The notes beneath the pieces were generated by a model, which saw nothing but the letters and a program-made list of their open reading frames with translations, was not told the origin of the DNA and made no database searches. A stretch of 64,000 nt of DNA from positions 310,001 through 374,000 of the forward strand of contig NZ_CP040022.1 in the NCBI RefSeq assembly GCF_005280275.1, in the 5' to 3' direction. Positions 34,066-44,409 of the stretch are shown one piece after another. Position 1 is the first letter of the stretch; each line of letters opens with the position of its first letter. Both the position numbers and the translations under genes were made by a program. The DNA is from Salinivibrio kushneri (GTDB lineage Bacteria; Pseudomonadota; Gammaproteobacteria; Enterobacterales; Vibrionaceae).

Positions 34066-34812
34066 TTACATCCCCCCCGCCACATCAAATAAGCTGCCTG
34101 TCGAGTACGAGGCATTATCAGATAATAACCAAGCAATCATTTCGGCCACTTCAAGGGTAGAGCCACCACGCCCGAGTGGAATGTTATCCGCTACGCGGGC
34201 GACACGATCCGGCTCACCGCCTGCGGCATGCATATCCGTATCGATGGGTCCTGGCCGTACCGCATTGACACGAATACCTTCACGCCCCACCTCTTTAGCG
34301 AGCCCCATGGTCAAAGTATCAAGGGCAGCTTTGGTGGCTGCGTAGTCAACATATTCATTGGGCGATCCGGTTTTTACCGCTGCGGAAGATACGTTGACAA
34401 TCGCGCCACCGTTCCCGCCGCGGGACTGCGCCATGCGGTGTACCGCTTCGCGGCAACACAAAAAGGCACTGGTGACATTCGCTTGGAACATCGCGTTGAT
34501 CCGCTCGGCATCCATACTGCTCACCGCCGACTGCGGCAACATGATCCCTGCGTTGTTAACCAGTGCAGTGATATTTCCCAAACGGTTGTCTGCTTCGCTA
34601 AATAAGCGCTTCACGCCCTCTTCGCTCGACACATCCGCCTGAACCGCAATGGCATTGACACCAATCGCTTGAAGTTCATCAACAAGCGCAAAAGCAGATT
34701 CACTGTTGCTCAGATAATTGATGCAAATGGCATAGCCACGCTGTGCCAATAGTTTTGCCGTCTCACGGCCAATGCCGCCACTTGCCCCGGTTACAATCGC
34801 AACTGGATTCAT
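34066..34812 (-). CDS. SDR family oxidoreductase (YgfF-like)
   Basis: A 248-residue classical SDR: TGASGGIGRETA at residue 8, NNAGIM near 88, catalytic Ser in VNVSSAAVKTGSP, Y-x3-K in YAATKAAL, and a VRPGPIDTDMHA segment after it. It is closest in layout to YgfF and glucose-1-dehydrogenase-like reductases. It lies 16 bases after the chemoreceptor gene and 72 bases before DedA, all on the minus strand. The substrate is unknown. Confidence 0.85.
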   Translation of the reverse strand: MNPVAIVTGASGGIGRETAKLLAQRGYAICINYLSNSESAFALVDELQAIGVNAIAVQADVSSEEGVKRLFSEADNRLGNITALVNNAGIMLPQSAVSSMDAERINAMFQANVTSAFLCCREAVHRMAQSRGGNGGAIVNVSSAAVKTGSPNEYVDYAATKAALDTLTMGLAKEVGREGIRVNAVRPGPIDTDMHAAGGEPDRVARVADNIPLGRGGSTLEVAEMIAWLLSDNASYSTGSLFDVAGGM

Positions 34813-34828
34813 TGCTACTCCTTTTCGC

Positions 34829-36427
34829 TTAATCCGCCGATACCGGTGGATAATACCCCATTCTCACTGCGCCCCAATGTTGACCTGCAACGAAAAGAGG
34901 GACAGAGAGATCATGCATTACCTCACCGGTATCGCGCTTGTAGGTCTGCAGCAACATGGTATCAGTATGTTGACCGCAACGCCTACCTGTTCGGTCATCA
35001 AATAAGCGTTTAGTCCGGTTTCCGGTGATATCTTGCGCATAATCGCCGGTGAGAGGCTGGCAAAAGCGCTGATTATGCGTGGGGACGTAGCCATGGTTGT
35101 CATTGGCAATCACATAAACAATATTCTCATCAGTCTCAAGAATTGGCTCTTGAATAGGCGGTAAGATCCGATCACACAAGCTATCAAATCGGGTGGTATA
35201 TTTTTTAGGATCGGTATTCGCGATCGGCTGGTAGTGACGATCAAACAAATCACTTTTACTGATCTCACCCTGCTCAATGGCTTGTGCAAACGCCACCTCT
35301 ATGCGATCGCGACATAAACTGGCCGCTTTGAAAAAGCGTTGATGCGGACTCGCCTCAGACAGCTCGGCAAAAACGGCATTGGTTTTTTCGGTGGTTTCCA
35401 TCAAGCCTTCCGCTTCTTGGCTCAGCGCAATCACCTGGTTATCACTGTCTTTCAATCCAGTCCGCACTTGGGTCAATGCTGAAGCAATTTGCTCGAGGCT
35501 TGCACTGTTTTGTGACGATCCATCCGCCATTTGTCTCACGGCGGCTTCAACCTGATCGGCTCTGGACGAGAGGCCGGTTAAAATCTCTCCCCCTCTTTCA
35601 ACATTCAACGTCCCTGACTCGACATCCGATGACAGCGTTTGAATATGGGTCATCACATTACTCGACTCTGTCATGATCTGTTTTATGATTTCCGCGACTT
35701 CACTGGTGCTTTGTGACGTACGCTGAGCAAGCTGACGCACTTCGTCGGCCACCACCGCAAAGCCACGCCCTTGCTCTCCCGCTCGTGCTGCTTCAATGGC
35801 GGCATTCAACGCCAATAGGTTCGTTTGCTCTGCAATCGCATCAATGACTTGTGCGACATCACTCACTTTATTGACGTTAGCGTCTAGCGCTTTAATACGT
35901 GCCACTGTTTCAGCCGTTTTTTGGTTAATATCACGCATTTCCTCAATGGAGTCCGTGAGCTTATCGGCACCTTCCAAGCTCAGATCTCGCATGCGCGTCA
36001 CTTGCTCAACAGACGCTGCCTGCGCTTGGCAGGTATCAGCCAACGTCTGTTCGATATGCTGTGCCGTCTCGGTCACTTCCACCACCGCAGAAAATTGGTC
36101 GGTTAGTCGCGTTTTCAATATATCTGAGCGATGCGAGACTTCCGCCGCATTCATGGCGTTCATAGTGGCGCGCGTTGCTAGCCGTCCAACCGTCTCCATC
36201 GGTAGCGTTTGGGTTTCCTCCTCAATATCCTGCCTCGATACCTCCTTGGGTGTCGACGCGTACACCCTCATTGCCAACACAGTCACGAGCGCTTGACAAG
36301 CCAGTAGCCCCGCCACGCCATAAAACTGCTCGGAAAAAAAGCGCCCACTCACCAACACTAACAGTGCCAACGTGGTGCCTATGGCAACCCAAAACCATGA
36401 TTGTTTGTTCATTGCATTCCCTGTCAT
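34829..36427 (-). CDS. methyl-accepting chemotaxis protein with C-terminal sensory domain
   Basis: I choose the ATG at 36427 (AAAGG 7 bases upstream; 532 residues); an ATG at 36412 is also possible. Two transmembrane helices (about 10-28 and 36-56) with a very short loop anchor the protein, so there is no periplasmic sensor. The signalling hairpin tip [20 protein letters not shown] lies near 200-219. After the coiled coil, residues about 370-530 form an extra domain with [25 protein letters not shown] and a final [11 protein letters not shown], resembling a Cache/PDC-type sensor. The sensory domain is therefore predicted in the cytoplasm. The partner signalling proteins could include the two CheVs at 8-10 kb. 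Confidence 0.9.
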   Translation of the reverse strand: MTGNAMNKQSWFWVAIGTTLALLVLVSGRFFSEQFYGVAGLLACQALVTVLAMRVYASTPKEVSRQDIEEETQTLPMETVGRLATRATMNAMNAAEVSHRSDILKTRLTDQFSAVVEVTETAQHIEQTLADTCQAQAASVEQVTRMRDLSLEGADKLTDSIEEMRDINQKTAETVARIKALDANVNKVSDVAQVIDAIAEQTNLLALNAAIEAARAGEQGRGFAVVADEVRQLAQRTSQSTSEVAEIIKQIMTESSNVMTHIQTLSSDVESGTLNVERGGEILTGLSSRADQVEAAVRQMADGSSQNSASLEQIASALTQVRTGLKDSDNQVIALSQEAEGLMETTEKTNAVFAELSEASPHQRFFKAASLCRDRIEVAFAQAIEQGEISKSDLFDRHYQPIANTDPKKYTTRFDSLCDRILPPIQEPILETDENIVYVIANDNHGYVPTHNQRFCQPLTGDYAQDITGNRTKRLFDDRTGRRCGQHTDTMLLQTYKRDTGEVMHDLSVPLFVAGQHWGAVRMGYYPPVSAD

Positions 36428-36743
36428 CGAACCACCTTTGTTCCTCACTGAACCCATTTTATCCAACGTCATGGCATGCGGTCGTATCACGACACACAGA
36501 ACGGCCACGCTTTATTTATTGATGCCATGCTTCATGCCTAATCGCGGTGAAAGTGATCAAATTTCGACTAAAGCACTAGATCTAACACGCTTGTAACCAA
36601 ACCATTCTAGGCCCCAGCTACTACTTAATAAGGCGCGGCATAAATCAGCACCGGCACAAATAGCGGAAACGCAATAAACGTCGTTAATTCTTAGGAAAAA
36701 TGCGCTAAGCTACGGCTAGGTCATTGTAAGTAATGGGAGAGCC
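36428..36743. other. intergenic region between divergent signalling genes
   Basis: No gene is seen in this 316-base region between the chemoreceptor and the MASE1 protein. It is AT-rich near 36540-36700 and must hold two divergent promoters. I could not identify a clear operator or terminator. Confidence 0.35.
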
Positions 36744-39700
36744 ATGCTCCGCGGTCAACGAGTGCTTCAGGCGATTCACGCCTTTTTGGTATTGATGACA
36801 ACTAGCTTCTCGCTGGTGTGCTTTTCTTTAGCTGTCATTCCTGAAAGCGAAGAGTTTGCGGTTATTTGGTATGCCTCCGCTGTAGGCGCTTTCTCGCTAG
36901 CCCACTATCCTCACCGCACACGCCCTCTTGCGACACTCGGTTTTTTTGTCGGCGTATTCGCAGCGGATTATCTGATGGGGCTCCCCTATGCACTGAGCCT
37001 CAAGCTGGCGTTGATCAATACATTGACTGCCTTCACGGGCTGCACGTTATTCCTGTTTATGCGCCGACGTTATGGCAATCCTTTGCAAAGTGTTTGGCCA
37101 TTTATCCGCGGACTGATGCCCGTAGCGGTCGTTAGCCCACTTGTCGGTGCCCTCCTCGGGGGCTATATTTTATCCGCCTTCAGTGATCACGGATTCAACT
37201 ACTATCTAGTACGTTGGTTTTTTAGTGAATTTATTGGGTTTGTCGCCCTATTCCCGCTCCTCTTGGCACTCAAAGAACGGCTATACACGGAGGCTCTCGA
37301 CCAACTCTACCGACCCGTTTACTCTCCAGCGACCATGATCAGCGGCAGTCTCGCGCTTTTTGTCTTGATCAGCTTACTTTTTTACGCCTTTCCCTATCCG
37401 TTTATCGCGCTGACAGGATTGTTTTTCATTGCCGCCACACTGCAAAGCAGGATAATAGGTCTTGCCACTATCGCCTTGTCAGTGGTCAGTTTTGACCTCC
37501 TTTCTGCAATCGGTGTCTTTGCTTTCCATATCGACAACGAGCACCAGGTATCCTTGTCGCGCCTAGTCACCGCAGCGGCGACCTTGGCGATCGGGGTTGG
37601 GATGACACAGCTGGCATATAGCTATCGCCGTCATCAGCGGCACCACATTGAGCAGCACTCGCTGCTCACACAAGCCATGCATAACTCATTGATTGGGATG
37701 GCGATACTTGATCCCAGAGGTATCATCCAAGATGCCAATGCCAGTTTGTCGCAGTTTTTTGGCTGCGAGCGCCACGTGCTACTCGGCTCGCATGTGTCTT
37801 TGTTCACACGAGAACAAGACCAATCGTCGCTGAGGGATTATTTTAATGATCTGATCATGGGCCATTCTGACAATAAGCGATTGGAAAAACGCTTTGTGCG
37901 CGTGGATGGGGAGATAGTATGGGGACGTCTCTCCGTCACCGCGGTGCGGGATAAACACGCTGGGCATGTCACTCACTTAATCAGCCAAGTCGAAGATATT
38001 AACGCCCTCAAAGCAGCACAGCGGGAACAAAAACGTTGGCTTGAGCGTTGGCGTTTTGCCCTCGATATCAACAAACTTGCCGTCTTTGAGCTCAACGTTG
38101 ATACGGGCGCACTCTTGTTTTCTGGGTGGTCAGCGCCTTTGCTCGGCATCAATGCCAAACAGATACGCACCTACCAAGACTGGGTCAGTCGCATACATCC
38201 AGATGATCGCGCCGCCTGGGAGCAATCTATGCGCCTGCTGGTCGACAAACACACCGATCGGATGGTGGAGGTATTCCGGTTTAAAAATGATGAGAACGCC
38301 TATCGCTATCTGCGTCAATCGTCGGCACGGCAAACGGGGGAAGAAGCCGAAACCGTCTTGAGTACCGTGATTGACATCACGGAGCAGTATCTGACTAACC
38401 GGCAAACAGACACCTTACGCCGCCGCCTAGAAGCCGCGACAAAAGCCGCCAATATTGGTATTTGGGAGTATCACGTTAACGAAGACAGGCTAGAATGGGA
38501 CGCACAAATGTACCGCCTCTACGATGTCCCCGAGGCCGAAGGCCGTGAAACACTCGCCAGCTGGCAGCAACGCCTTCATCCCGATGATGCAGAGACCATC
38601 AACCAAACACTTAAGCATGCCCTCAAGCATCATCAACGCCTGGATACCCAATTTCGTATCATTGATAGCCAAGGACGCATTCGCTACCTCCGTGCCCTCG
38701 CCAGCTTACAGATAGATGATAATGGCAACACAGTACGGATGATCGGCGCCAATTGGGACAATACCGAAATCAACGAGCTTAACCACGCACTGGCCCAAGA
38801 GCGTGAACAGCTTGATGTGGTGATGAACTCTATCAACGATGCGGTGATCACCATCGACGATCAGGGCAACTTGGCCTACCTCAACAACACCGCGCAGTGG
38901 CTTGTTGCCAATGATAGCGTGCTACCACTCGGCCAACCTGTAGACACCGTTTTCGAGCTGTATAAAAACCAACAACAGGTGCTGCTTTCTAGCTTTAGCA
39001 ATCAACAGACAGAGACCTTTTTTGAAACGCAAATACAAGATGCCTACCAATTGGTGCTAGCCAATGGTAAGCGTGTGTATGTATCGGTGGCTGTGTCTCC
39101 GCTGAACAATAACCAAAACGGTGAACACGGGTATGTGTTTGTGCTGCGAGACGTATCGGATGAGCATGCGCTGATGGCACAGTTAGACTACAACGCCAAT
39201 CATGATTCGCTCACGCAGCTACCCAATCGCCGCGCCTTTGAAACCCTGATGGAAAATCACTTGTCCCGCGAGAGTCAGTCGCCTTCCGTGCTAGCCTTTA
39301 TCGATTTAGACCTTTTCAAAATCATCAATGACTCGGTCGGCCATCACGCCGGTGACGAAGTCCTATGCCAGGTATCACAAGCCTTAGCCGATAACATACG
39401 CAGTGATGATGTGGTGGCGCGTTTGGGCGGCGATGAGTTTGCGTTGCTACTCACTCACTGCAATATGCGCGATGCGAAGCATACGATCGCCGACTTAATC
39501 AAACAGCTTGAACACTTGTCTTTCTCCTATGGCGAGCGCATTTTTGCCATCAGTGCCAGTGTGGGGTTAGTGGATGTGAACGATGCGACGTTAACGCTCT
39601 CGGATTTGATGAGTCGCGCCGATGTGGCGATGTATGAGGCCAAGTCGTCGGGACGCGGGCAGATAATGGATTACAACGATATCTCAGGAACCGCACAAGG

Positions 39701-40490
39701 ACGCCACAGTGACATGCAAATGGTGGGGAAAATTACACGGGCACTGACTGAAAACCGCTTTGCGCTCTATGGTCAACAGGTCGCCCCCGCACAAGGGCCT
39801 GTGGTTGAACACTGGTACGAACTGTTAATACGCATGATAGATACCGACGGCCATATTATGAATCCGGGGGAATTTATTCCTGCTGCGGAAGCCTTTGGTT
39901 ACATTCGTGATATCGATGGCTGGGTAGTGAACTATGTGCTCAATACGCGCGCGGTGGAGTTGGCAGCGTCAGGACTCAGGTTCAATATCAACCTCTCAGC
40001 CAATTCAATCAGTGACCCTAAATTTCAGGCTCAACTCAAACAGCTATTGAGCGCCTCTGTCTTCCCTGCCGAGCGATTGTGTTTCGAGATCACTGAATCA
40101 GCCCTCATTAGTCATTTAAACACAGCGGTCTCCTTTATTGACGAACTACGCCAATATGGCGCACATGTCGCGCTAGATGATTTTGGCGCCGGCCTCTGCT
40201 CATTTCATTACTTAAAGCTGTTCAATGTGGATGTGGTCAAAGTCGACGGTCAATTTGTAGCTAACCTCACCGACCGAGAAAACAAAATCGATCGCGTCAT
40301 CCTGGAGTCCATCGTCAGCATCTGTGACACTATGGGGTACAAAACAGTGGCGGAATGGGTCTCCGACGAGGAAAAACTGGCCTGCGTGCAAGAAATTGGC
40401 ATCCACTACGTGCAAGGGTTTCTTATCGACCACCCAACACCACTCGATACACTGCTTGCAACACCTAATCTCACACCGCCGAGTCACTGA
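36744..40490 (+). CDS. MASE1-PAS-GGDEF-EAL c-di-GMP signalling protein
   Basis: A 1248-residue inner-membrane protein. Residues 1-300 hold a MASE1-type membrane sensor with about eight helices. About four PAS modules follow (roughly 305-425, 430-555, 560-680, 690-810). The GGDEF domain (about 820-980) is intact, with GGDEF at 895-899 preceded by ARL. The EAL domain (about 990-1240) has E1026 (ELL) and retains INLSANS, FEITESA, LDDFGAG, VKVDGQFV, AEWV and YVQGFLI. Both cyclase and phosphodiesterase activity are possible; in such proteins the PAS input often decides the balance. It is monocistronic with RBS GGGAG. It is the only GGDEF in the window with an intact motif. Confidence 0.93.
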   Translation: MLRGQRVLQAIHAFLVLMTTSFSLVCFSLAVIPESEEFAVIWYASAVGAFSLAHYPHRTRPLATLGFFVGVFAADYLMGLPYALSLKLALINTLTAFTGCTLFLFMRRRYGNPLQSVWPFIRGLMPVAVVSPLVGALLGGYILSAFSDHGFNYYLVRWFFSEFIGFVALFPLLLALKERLYTEALDQLYRPVYSPATMISGSLALFVLISLLFYAFPYPFIALTGLFFIAATLQSRIIGLATIALSVVSFDLLSAIGVFAFHIDNEHQVSLSRLVTAAATLAIGVGMTQLAYSYRRHQRHHIEQHSLLTQAMHNSLIGMAILDPRGIIQDANASLSQFFGCERHVLLGSHVSLFTREQDQSSLRDYFNDLIMGHSDNKRLEKRFVRVDGEIVWGRLSVTAVRDKHAGHVTHLISQVEDINALKAAQREQKRWLERWRFALDINKLAVFELNVDTGALLFSGWSAPLLGINAKQIRTYQDWVSRIHPDDRAAWEQSMRLLVDKHTDRMVEVFRFKNDENAYRYLRQSSARQTGEEAETVLSTVIDITEQYLTNRQTDTLRRRLEAATKAANIGIWEYHVNEDRLEWDAQMYRLYDVPEAEGRETLASWQQRLHPDDAETINQTLKHALKHHQRLDTQFRIIDSQGRIRYLRALASLQIDDNGNTVRMIGANWDNTEINELNHALAQEREQLDVVMNSINDAVITIDDQGNLAYLNNTAQWLVANDSVLPLGQPVDTVFELYKNQQQVLLSSFSNQQTETFFETQIQDAYQLVLANGKRVYVSVAVSPLNNNQNGEHGYVFVLRDVSDEHALMAQLDYNANHDSLTQLPNRRAFETLMENHLSRESQSPSVLAFIDLDLFKIINDSVGHHAGDEVLCQVSQALADNIRSDDVVARLGGDEFALLLTHCNMRDAKHTIADLIKQLEHLSFSYGERIFAISASVGLVDVNDATLTLSDLMSRADVAMYEAKSSGRGQIMDYNDISGTAQGRHSDMQMVGKITRALTENRFALYGQQVAPAQGPVVEHWYELLIRMIDTDGHIMNPGEFIPAAEAFGYIRDIDGWVVNYVLNTRAVELAASGLRFNINLSANSISDPKFQAQLKQLLSASVFPAERLCFEITESALISHLNTAVSFIDELRQYGAHVALDDFGAGLCSFHYLKLFNVDVVKVDGQFVANLTDRENKIDRVILESIVSICDTMGYKTVAEWVSDEEKLACVQEIGIHYVQGFLIDHPTPLDTLLATPNLTPPSH

Positions 40491-40630
40491 CGGCGCTCGA
40501 CGATCACCGACTATCGTTTTACTTTCTCGCCTAGTATGCAGGTTGCTTGCGACATTGGGCGTACAGTGACACAAGTCATCGCATGCGCCGTTGCACTCGC
40601 CCAATAAAAAAGGCAATTTAGAGGTTTTAT

Positions 40631-41560
40631 TTGGACGCCTCCCTCATGAACCGATATACGCTGGCCGGATGCGGCGCTATCCTGCTTTGGAGCAGCAATG
40701 TCGCCTTTATTCGCCATGTTACCGAACTGCTTGGGCCACTCGGTGGCGCAGCGGCGATTTATACCCTAGCCGCCTTCTGTTTGATTGGCGTTGTGGGTCT
40801 ACCCAACCTCCGGGAGTTCCCACGCCAATATTTAGTTATCGGCGGCGTTTTATTCGTGGTGTATGAACTGTGCTTGGCCTTATCACTGGCTTGGGCGAAT
40901 ACCCGCACCCAAGCAATCGAAATGGGGGTGATCAACTACCTCTGGCCGTGCTTAACCGTCTTGTTTTCGGTTATTTTGACCCGTCAGAAAGTGAGCCTTT
41001 GGCTCTATCCTGCGTTAGCGGTCGCCTTTATGGGTGTGGTGTGGACAGTAGGAGGGAAACAAGGCGTCTCTTGGTCTCACCTCGTAGCAAATATTCAATC
41101 AAATCCGGTTAGTTATATATTGGCGTTTAGCGGAGCGATTATTTGGGCGATATACTGCAATCTCACCAAGATGCGCGCACAGGGTAAGAACGGGATAACC
41201 TGGTTTTTCTGTGCCACCGCGGTGACGTTATGGGTGGGCTACCTCGTCTCTGACGCACCCGCCATCAGTCTATCATGGCAAACCAGCGGCTATGTGATGC
41301 TCGCTGGACTTGCCATGGGAGGCGGTTACGGGCTTTGGAATATTGGCATTCTCAAGGGCAATTTGATGGTCTTGGCCACCTTGTCCTATTTCATTCCTAT
41401 CTTATCGACCTTATTGTCGGCCGTGTTACTTTCGACTTCGTTGACGCTCACCTTTTGGCAAGGCGTGGCCATGGTCACATTTGGCTCACTGGCCAGCTGG
41501 TGGCTAACGCGTGAGCCCGTAAAAGCCGCCAGTAGACGTCAACAAGTGAGCGCTCAATGA
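40631..41560 (+). CDS. yddG: YddG-like aromatic amino acid exporter (EamA/DMT family)
   Basis: A 309-residue inner-membrane protein with ten hydrophobic segments, DMT superfamily. MNRYTLAGCGAILLWSSNVAFIR, NYLWPCLTVLFSV and GYGLWNIGILKGN match YddG, which exports aromatic amino acids and their analogues. The start is a TTG at 40631 with GAGG 6 bases upstream; the ATG at 40646 has no RBS, and would shorten it by five residues. It is monocistronic and convergent with the siderophore ABC ATPase gene. Confidence 0.85.
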   Translation: MDASLMNRYTLAGCGAILLWSSNVAFIRHVTELLGPLGGAAAIYTLAAFCLIGVVGLPNLREFPRQYLVIGGVLFVVYELCLALSLAWANTRTQAIEMGVINYLWPCLTVLFSVILTRQKVSLWLYPALAVAFMGVVWTVGGKQGVSWSHLVANIQSNPVSYILAFSGAIIWAIYCNLTKMRAQGKNGITWFFCATAVTLWVGYLVSDAPAISLSWQTSGYVMLAGLAMGGGYGLWNIGILKGNLMVLATLSYFIPILSTLLSAVLLSTSLTLTFWQGVAMVTFGSLASWWLTREPVKAASRRQQVSAQ

Positions 41561-41606
41561 CGCCTGAACGCCCTCATTATATGAGGCGTGGCGGCGAGAT
41601 GACACA

Positions 41607-41637
41607 GGCGACTAGCCTCGAGTGGCGGCTAGTCGCC
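41607..41637. other. strong hairpin between convergent genes
   Basis: An 11-bp perfect stem, GGCGACTAGCC / GGCTAGTCGCC (41607-41617 and 41627-41637), with a 9-base loop lies between yddG and the convergent ABC gene. No T-run flanks it on either strand, so it may slow polymerase or protect 3' ends rather than be a classical terminator. A second, imperfect hairpin lies just before it near 41567-41588. Confidence 0.5.
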
Positions 41638-41644
41638 GAGAAAG

Positions 41645-42442
41645 TTAGGACTCGATGGCGGCCATCGACGGGGACGGCGTCGCGACGCCATAATACAGAC
41701 AAATGCGCTGCCCGTTTATCTCCTCCACTTCAAAATCAATCTCGTAAATCTGCTCCATGATGGGTTTAGTCACCACGTCTTTTACTCGACCACTGGCAAC
41801 AACCTCACCCGCTTTCATCGCAATCATGTTATCGGCATAACACGCACTAAAATTAATATCGTGCATCACGACCACGACCGCCTTATTGTATCGGTGTGCC
41901 AACTCTCGTACCGTTTTCATGATCGCCACAGAATGACGAATATCGAGATTGTTGAGTGGCTCGTCGAGGAAAACATAGTCAGTGTTTTGCGCGACCACCA
42001 TGGCAATGAATGCCATTTGCCGTTGGCCACCACTGAGCTGATCAATAAAGCGATCTTGCAACTCTGTTAGCCCCAGCTGCGCTAACGCATCGTCAATCAT
42101 GGCATTGTCTTGTTCGGATAGCCGCCCTTTGGAATGGGGAAAGCGTCCAAACGCCACCAGTTCACGCACCCGGAAGCGCATATTGACGTTGTTTGCTTGA
42201 CGCAACACGGCCAGCTTTTTTGCTAATGCCTCATTGCTCCATTCACTGAGCGGTTTATCGCCAATCAAGACTTCACCCGCATCACTGTCTGTCAGCCGGC
42301 TCGCCATCGACAGCAGCGTACTTTTCCCCGCCCCGTTAGGGCCGATGATAGCGGTCACTTTACCGAGGGGAAACAGAGCACTGGCTTGATTCACCACCTG
42401 TGTTTGGCCGTAAGCTTTCGATAATCCAATTAATTCAATCAT
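41645..42442 (-). CDS. ferric-siderophore ABC transporter, ATP-binding protein
   Basis: A 265-residue ATPase. Walker A GPNGAGKST (near 34), Q-loop LRQANN, signature LSGGQRQ (near 139), Walker B VFLDEP and the H-loop VMHD. The small size and C-terminal tail (KPIMEQIYEIDFEVEEI) match FepC/FecE-type iron-complex ATPases. It is the last of a four-gene minus-strand unit (binding protein, two permeases, ATPase) with gaps of 4 bases or overlaps. The gene order equals VctPDGC of Vibrio and is related to Bacillus YclNOPQ. Substrate likely a catecholate siderophore; not proven. Confidence 0.92.
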   Translation of the reverse strand: MIELIGLSKAYGQTQVVNQASALFPLGKVTAIIGPNGAGKSTLLSMASRLTDSDAGEVLIGDKPLSEWSNEALAKKLAVLRQANNVNMRFRVRELVAFGRFPHSKGRLSEQDNAMIDDALAQLGLTELQDRFIDQLSGGQRQMAFIAMVVAQNTDYVFLDEPLNNLDIRHSVAIMKTVRELAHRYNKAVVVVMHDINFSACYADNMIAMKAGEVVASGRVKDVVTKPIMEQIYEIDFEVEEINGQRICLYYGVATPSPSMAAIES

Positions 42443-42446
42443 AATG

Positions 42447-43394
42447 TTAAAACTTGTTTTTCGTCAGGAGATACAAAAAGTAAGCCCCACCGACAAAGTT
42501 AATGATCACACTCACCGTGGTCTCAAACCCAAACCATTGCTCGACAACATACTGGCCACTTAACAACAAAAATGCGGCCAACACACTCGTGGCCACAATT
42601 AAAAACCGATGCTGATAACTGACAAACATTTGCCGCGCAAGGCTCACCACAATCAAACCAAAAAAGAGCACCGGCCCGACCAAAGCGGTTGATAAGGCAA
42701 TCATCACCGCAATCACCATCATTACCTTTAGGGTGAGTCGACGTGTATCGATGCCAAGGCTGGTCGCGTTATCCTCACCCAACAAGCACACATCAAGCTG
42801 ATTGCTCAATCGATAGAGCACCAGCAAACAAGCAGCGAGTACCGGCACACTGACATAGACCAGTTCACGGTTGGCATTATTGAAACTGGCGAACATCGCA
42901 TCTTGCAATATAGCGAACTCACTCGGGTCAACCAATAAGGTAAAAAACTGACTGATACTGCCAAATACGCTACCTAGCACGATACCAATCAACAGCAGGG
43001 TGTAGATGTTGGCGCGATGGCGACGAAAGTAAAGTGTGAACAACACAGTCGCGCTGATCGTCATTAGCACCACACTGGCGGTAAAGTTCGCGTAAGCATT
43101 GATCAGCAATACGCTACTTGAGCCGAATACCACCAATAAAACGGTTTGCAAAAGGACGTATAAACTATCGAAGCCCAGAATCGAAGGCGTCAAAATCCGA
43201 TTGTTGGTGATGGTTTGAAACACCAGCGAAGAAGCCGAGATCGCCACGGCAGCGAGCGTAATAGCTAAGACCTTAGGGGTTCGTCGTGAAAGAAAATACG
43301 CGTAATTATCCGCCGTTAATCCATGCCCTAAAAAGTACCCGGCTACGAGCACCACTCCCATTGCGACAAGAGAGAGCTTGATACCATCACGCAT
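42447..43394 (-). CDS. iron-chelate ABC transporter permease (second)
   Basis: A 315-residue FecCD-type permease with about nine transmembrane helices. GPVLFFGLIVVSLARQMFVSYQHR near 245 is the conserved ATPase-contact loop. It overlaps the first permease by 8 bases and is followed 4 bases later by the ATPase gene. It forms the heterodimeric inner-membrane channel with the product of 43387-44364. Confidence 0.9.
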   Translation of the reverse strand: MRDGIKLSLVAMGVVLVAGYFLGHGLTADNYAYFLSRRTPKVLAITLAAVAISASSLVFQTITNNRILTPSILGFDSLYVLLQTVLLVVFGSSSVLLINAYANFTASVVLMTISATVLFTLYFRRHRANIYTLLLIGIVLGSVFGSISQFFTLLVDPSEFAILQDAMFASFNNANRELVYVSVPVLAACLLVLYRLSNQLDVCLLGEDNATSLGIDTRRLTLKVMMVIAVMIALSTALVGPVLFFGLIVVSLARQMFVSYQHRFLIVATSVLAAFLLLSGQYVVEQWFGFETTVSVIINFVGGAYFLYLLTKNKF

Positions 43395-44364
43395 TGGCTT
43401 TGTCCCTCATCACCAGATAGATAAACACCGCACCGCCTAAGATAGAAATAATCATCGCGATCGGGACTTCATAGGGGAAGATAATGACGCGGCCCAGAAT
43501 GTCGCAGCTCAGCACCAACACCACGCCCCAAAAGGCTGTCCAAGGTAGGTTACGTTTAATGTTATCGCCCATAAAAAGCGAGACAACATTAGGCACAATT
43601 AAGCCAAGGAAAGGGATAACGCCGACAATCATCACCACAGCGGAAGACAACAACGCGACCACCATGACACCAAATAGCACCACCTTTTGATAATCAAGGC
43701 CGATGTTTTTGGCAAAGCTTTCACCAATACTGGCGGCGCTGAATTGGCTGGCATACGCATAGGCGATACCACATACTGGAATAGCCACAAAAAGCACTTC
43801 GTAATTTCCCGCCAGCACCGACGAAAAGTTGGCGACCGTCCACGCTTGCAAGGTTTGAATCAGATCGTACTTATAAGCTAAAAACTGGGTCAGCGAGGAG
43901 ACCACATTGCCGTACATGATCCCTATCAAGGGAACCAGCACGGTATTCTTAAACTTCAGACGTTGGAGAAAGTGGACGAACAACCAGGTGCCGGCCATTG
44001 CCATTCCCACAATAACGGACAGATCCAGCCATTGGCTGGCCCCCCCAAACATAACTAACGTCAGTACATAACCCAGCAGCGCACAATCAATGGTGCCCGT
44101 GGTATCAGGCGCGGCAAAGCGGTTTTGGCATATCTGCTGCATGATGAGTCCAGCCACACTTAAGCCCGCACCAGCCAGACAAATAGCCAGTAAACGAGGA
44201 ATACGGCTGGTGGTAAAAATCGTCCACGCTTCTGGGTCGCCCGCCCATAAGCTCGCAAGGGACACATGCGCCACACCAATGGATATCGACAAGATCGCCA
44301 ACACCACAAGGACAGGAATAGAAAGATACTTCACAGAATCACTACCGTTGAGGTCTAGAACCAC
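43387..44364 (-). CDS. iron-chelate ABC transporter permease (first)
   Basis: A 325-residue FecCD-type permease. ISIGVAHVSLASLWAGD, SRIPRLLAICLAGAGLSVAGLIMQ and GVIPFLGLIVPNVVSLFMG (ATPase-contact loop) are family signatures. About nine transmembrane helices. It lies 45 bases after the binding-protein gene and overlaps the second permease by 8 bases. Confidence 0.92.
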   Translation of the reverse strand: MVLDLNGSDSVKYLSIPVLVVLAILSISIGVAHVSLASLWAGDPEAWTIFTTSRIPRLLAICLAGAGLSVAGLIMQQICQNRFAAPDTTGTIDCALLGYVLTLVMFGGASQWLDLSVIVGMAMAGTWLFVHFLQRLKFKNTVLVPLIGIMYGNVVSSLTQFLAYKYDLIQTLQAWTVANFSSVLAGNYEVLFVAIPVCGIAYAYASQFSAASIGESFAKNIGLDYQKVVLFGVMVVALLSSAVVMIVGVIPFLGLIVPNVVSLFMGDNIKRNLPWTAFWGVVLVLSCDILGRVIIFPYEVPIAMIISILGGAVFIYLVMRDKANA

Positions 44365-44409
44365 AAAGACCCAGGTCCAGCCTGGGTCTGCTTGTTTGTC
44401 GTATGATGA

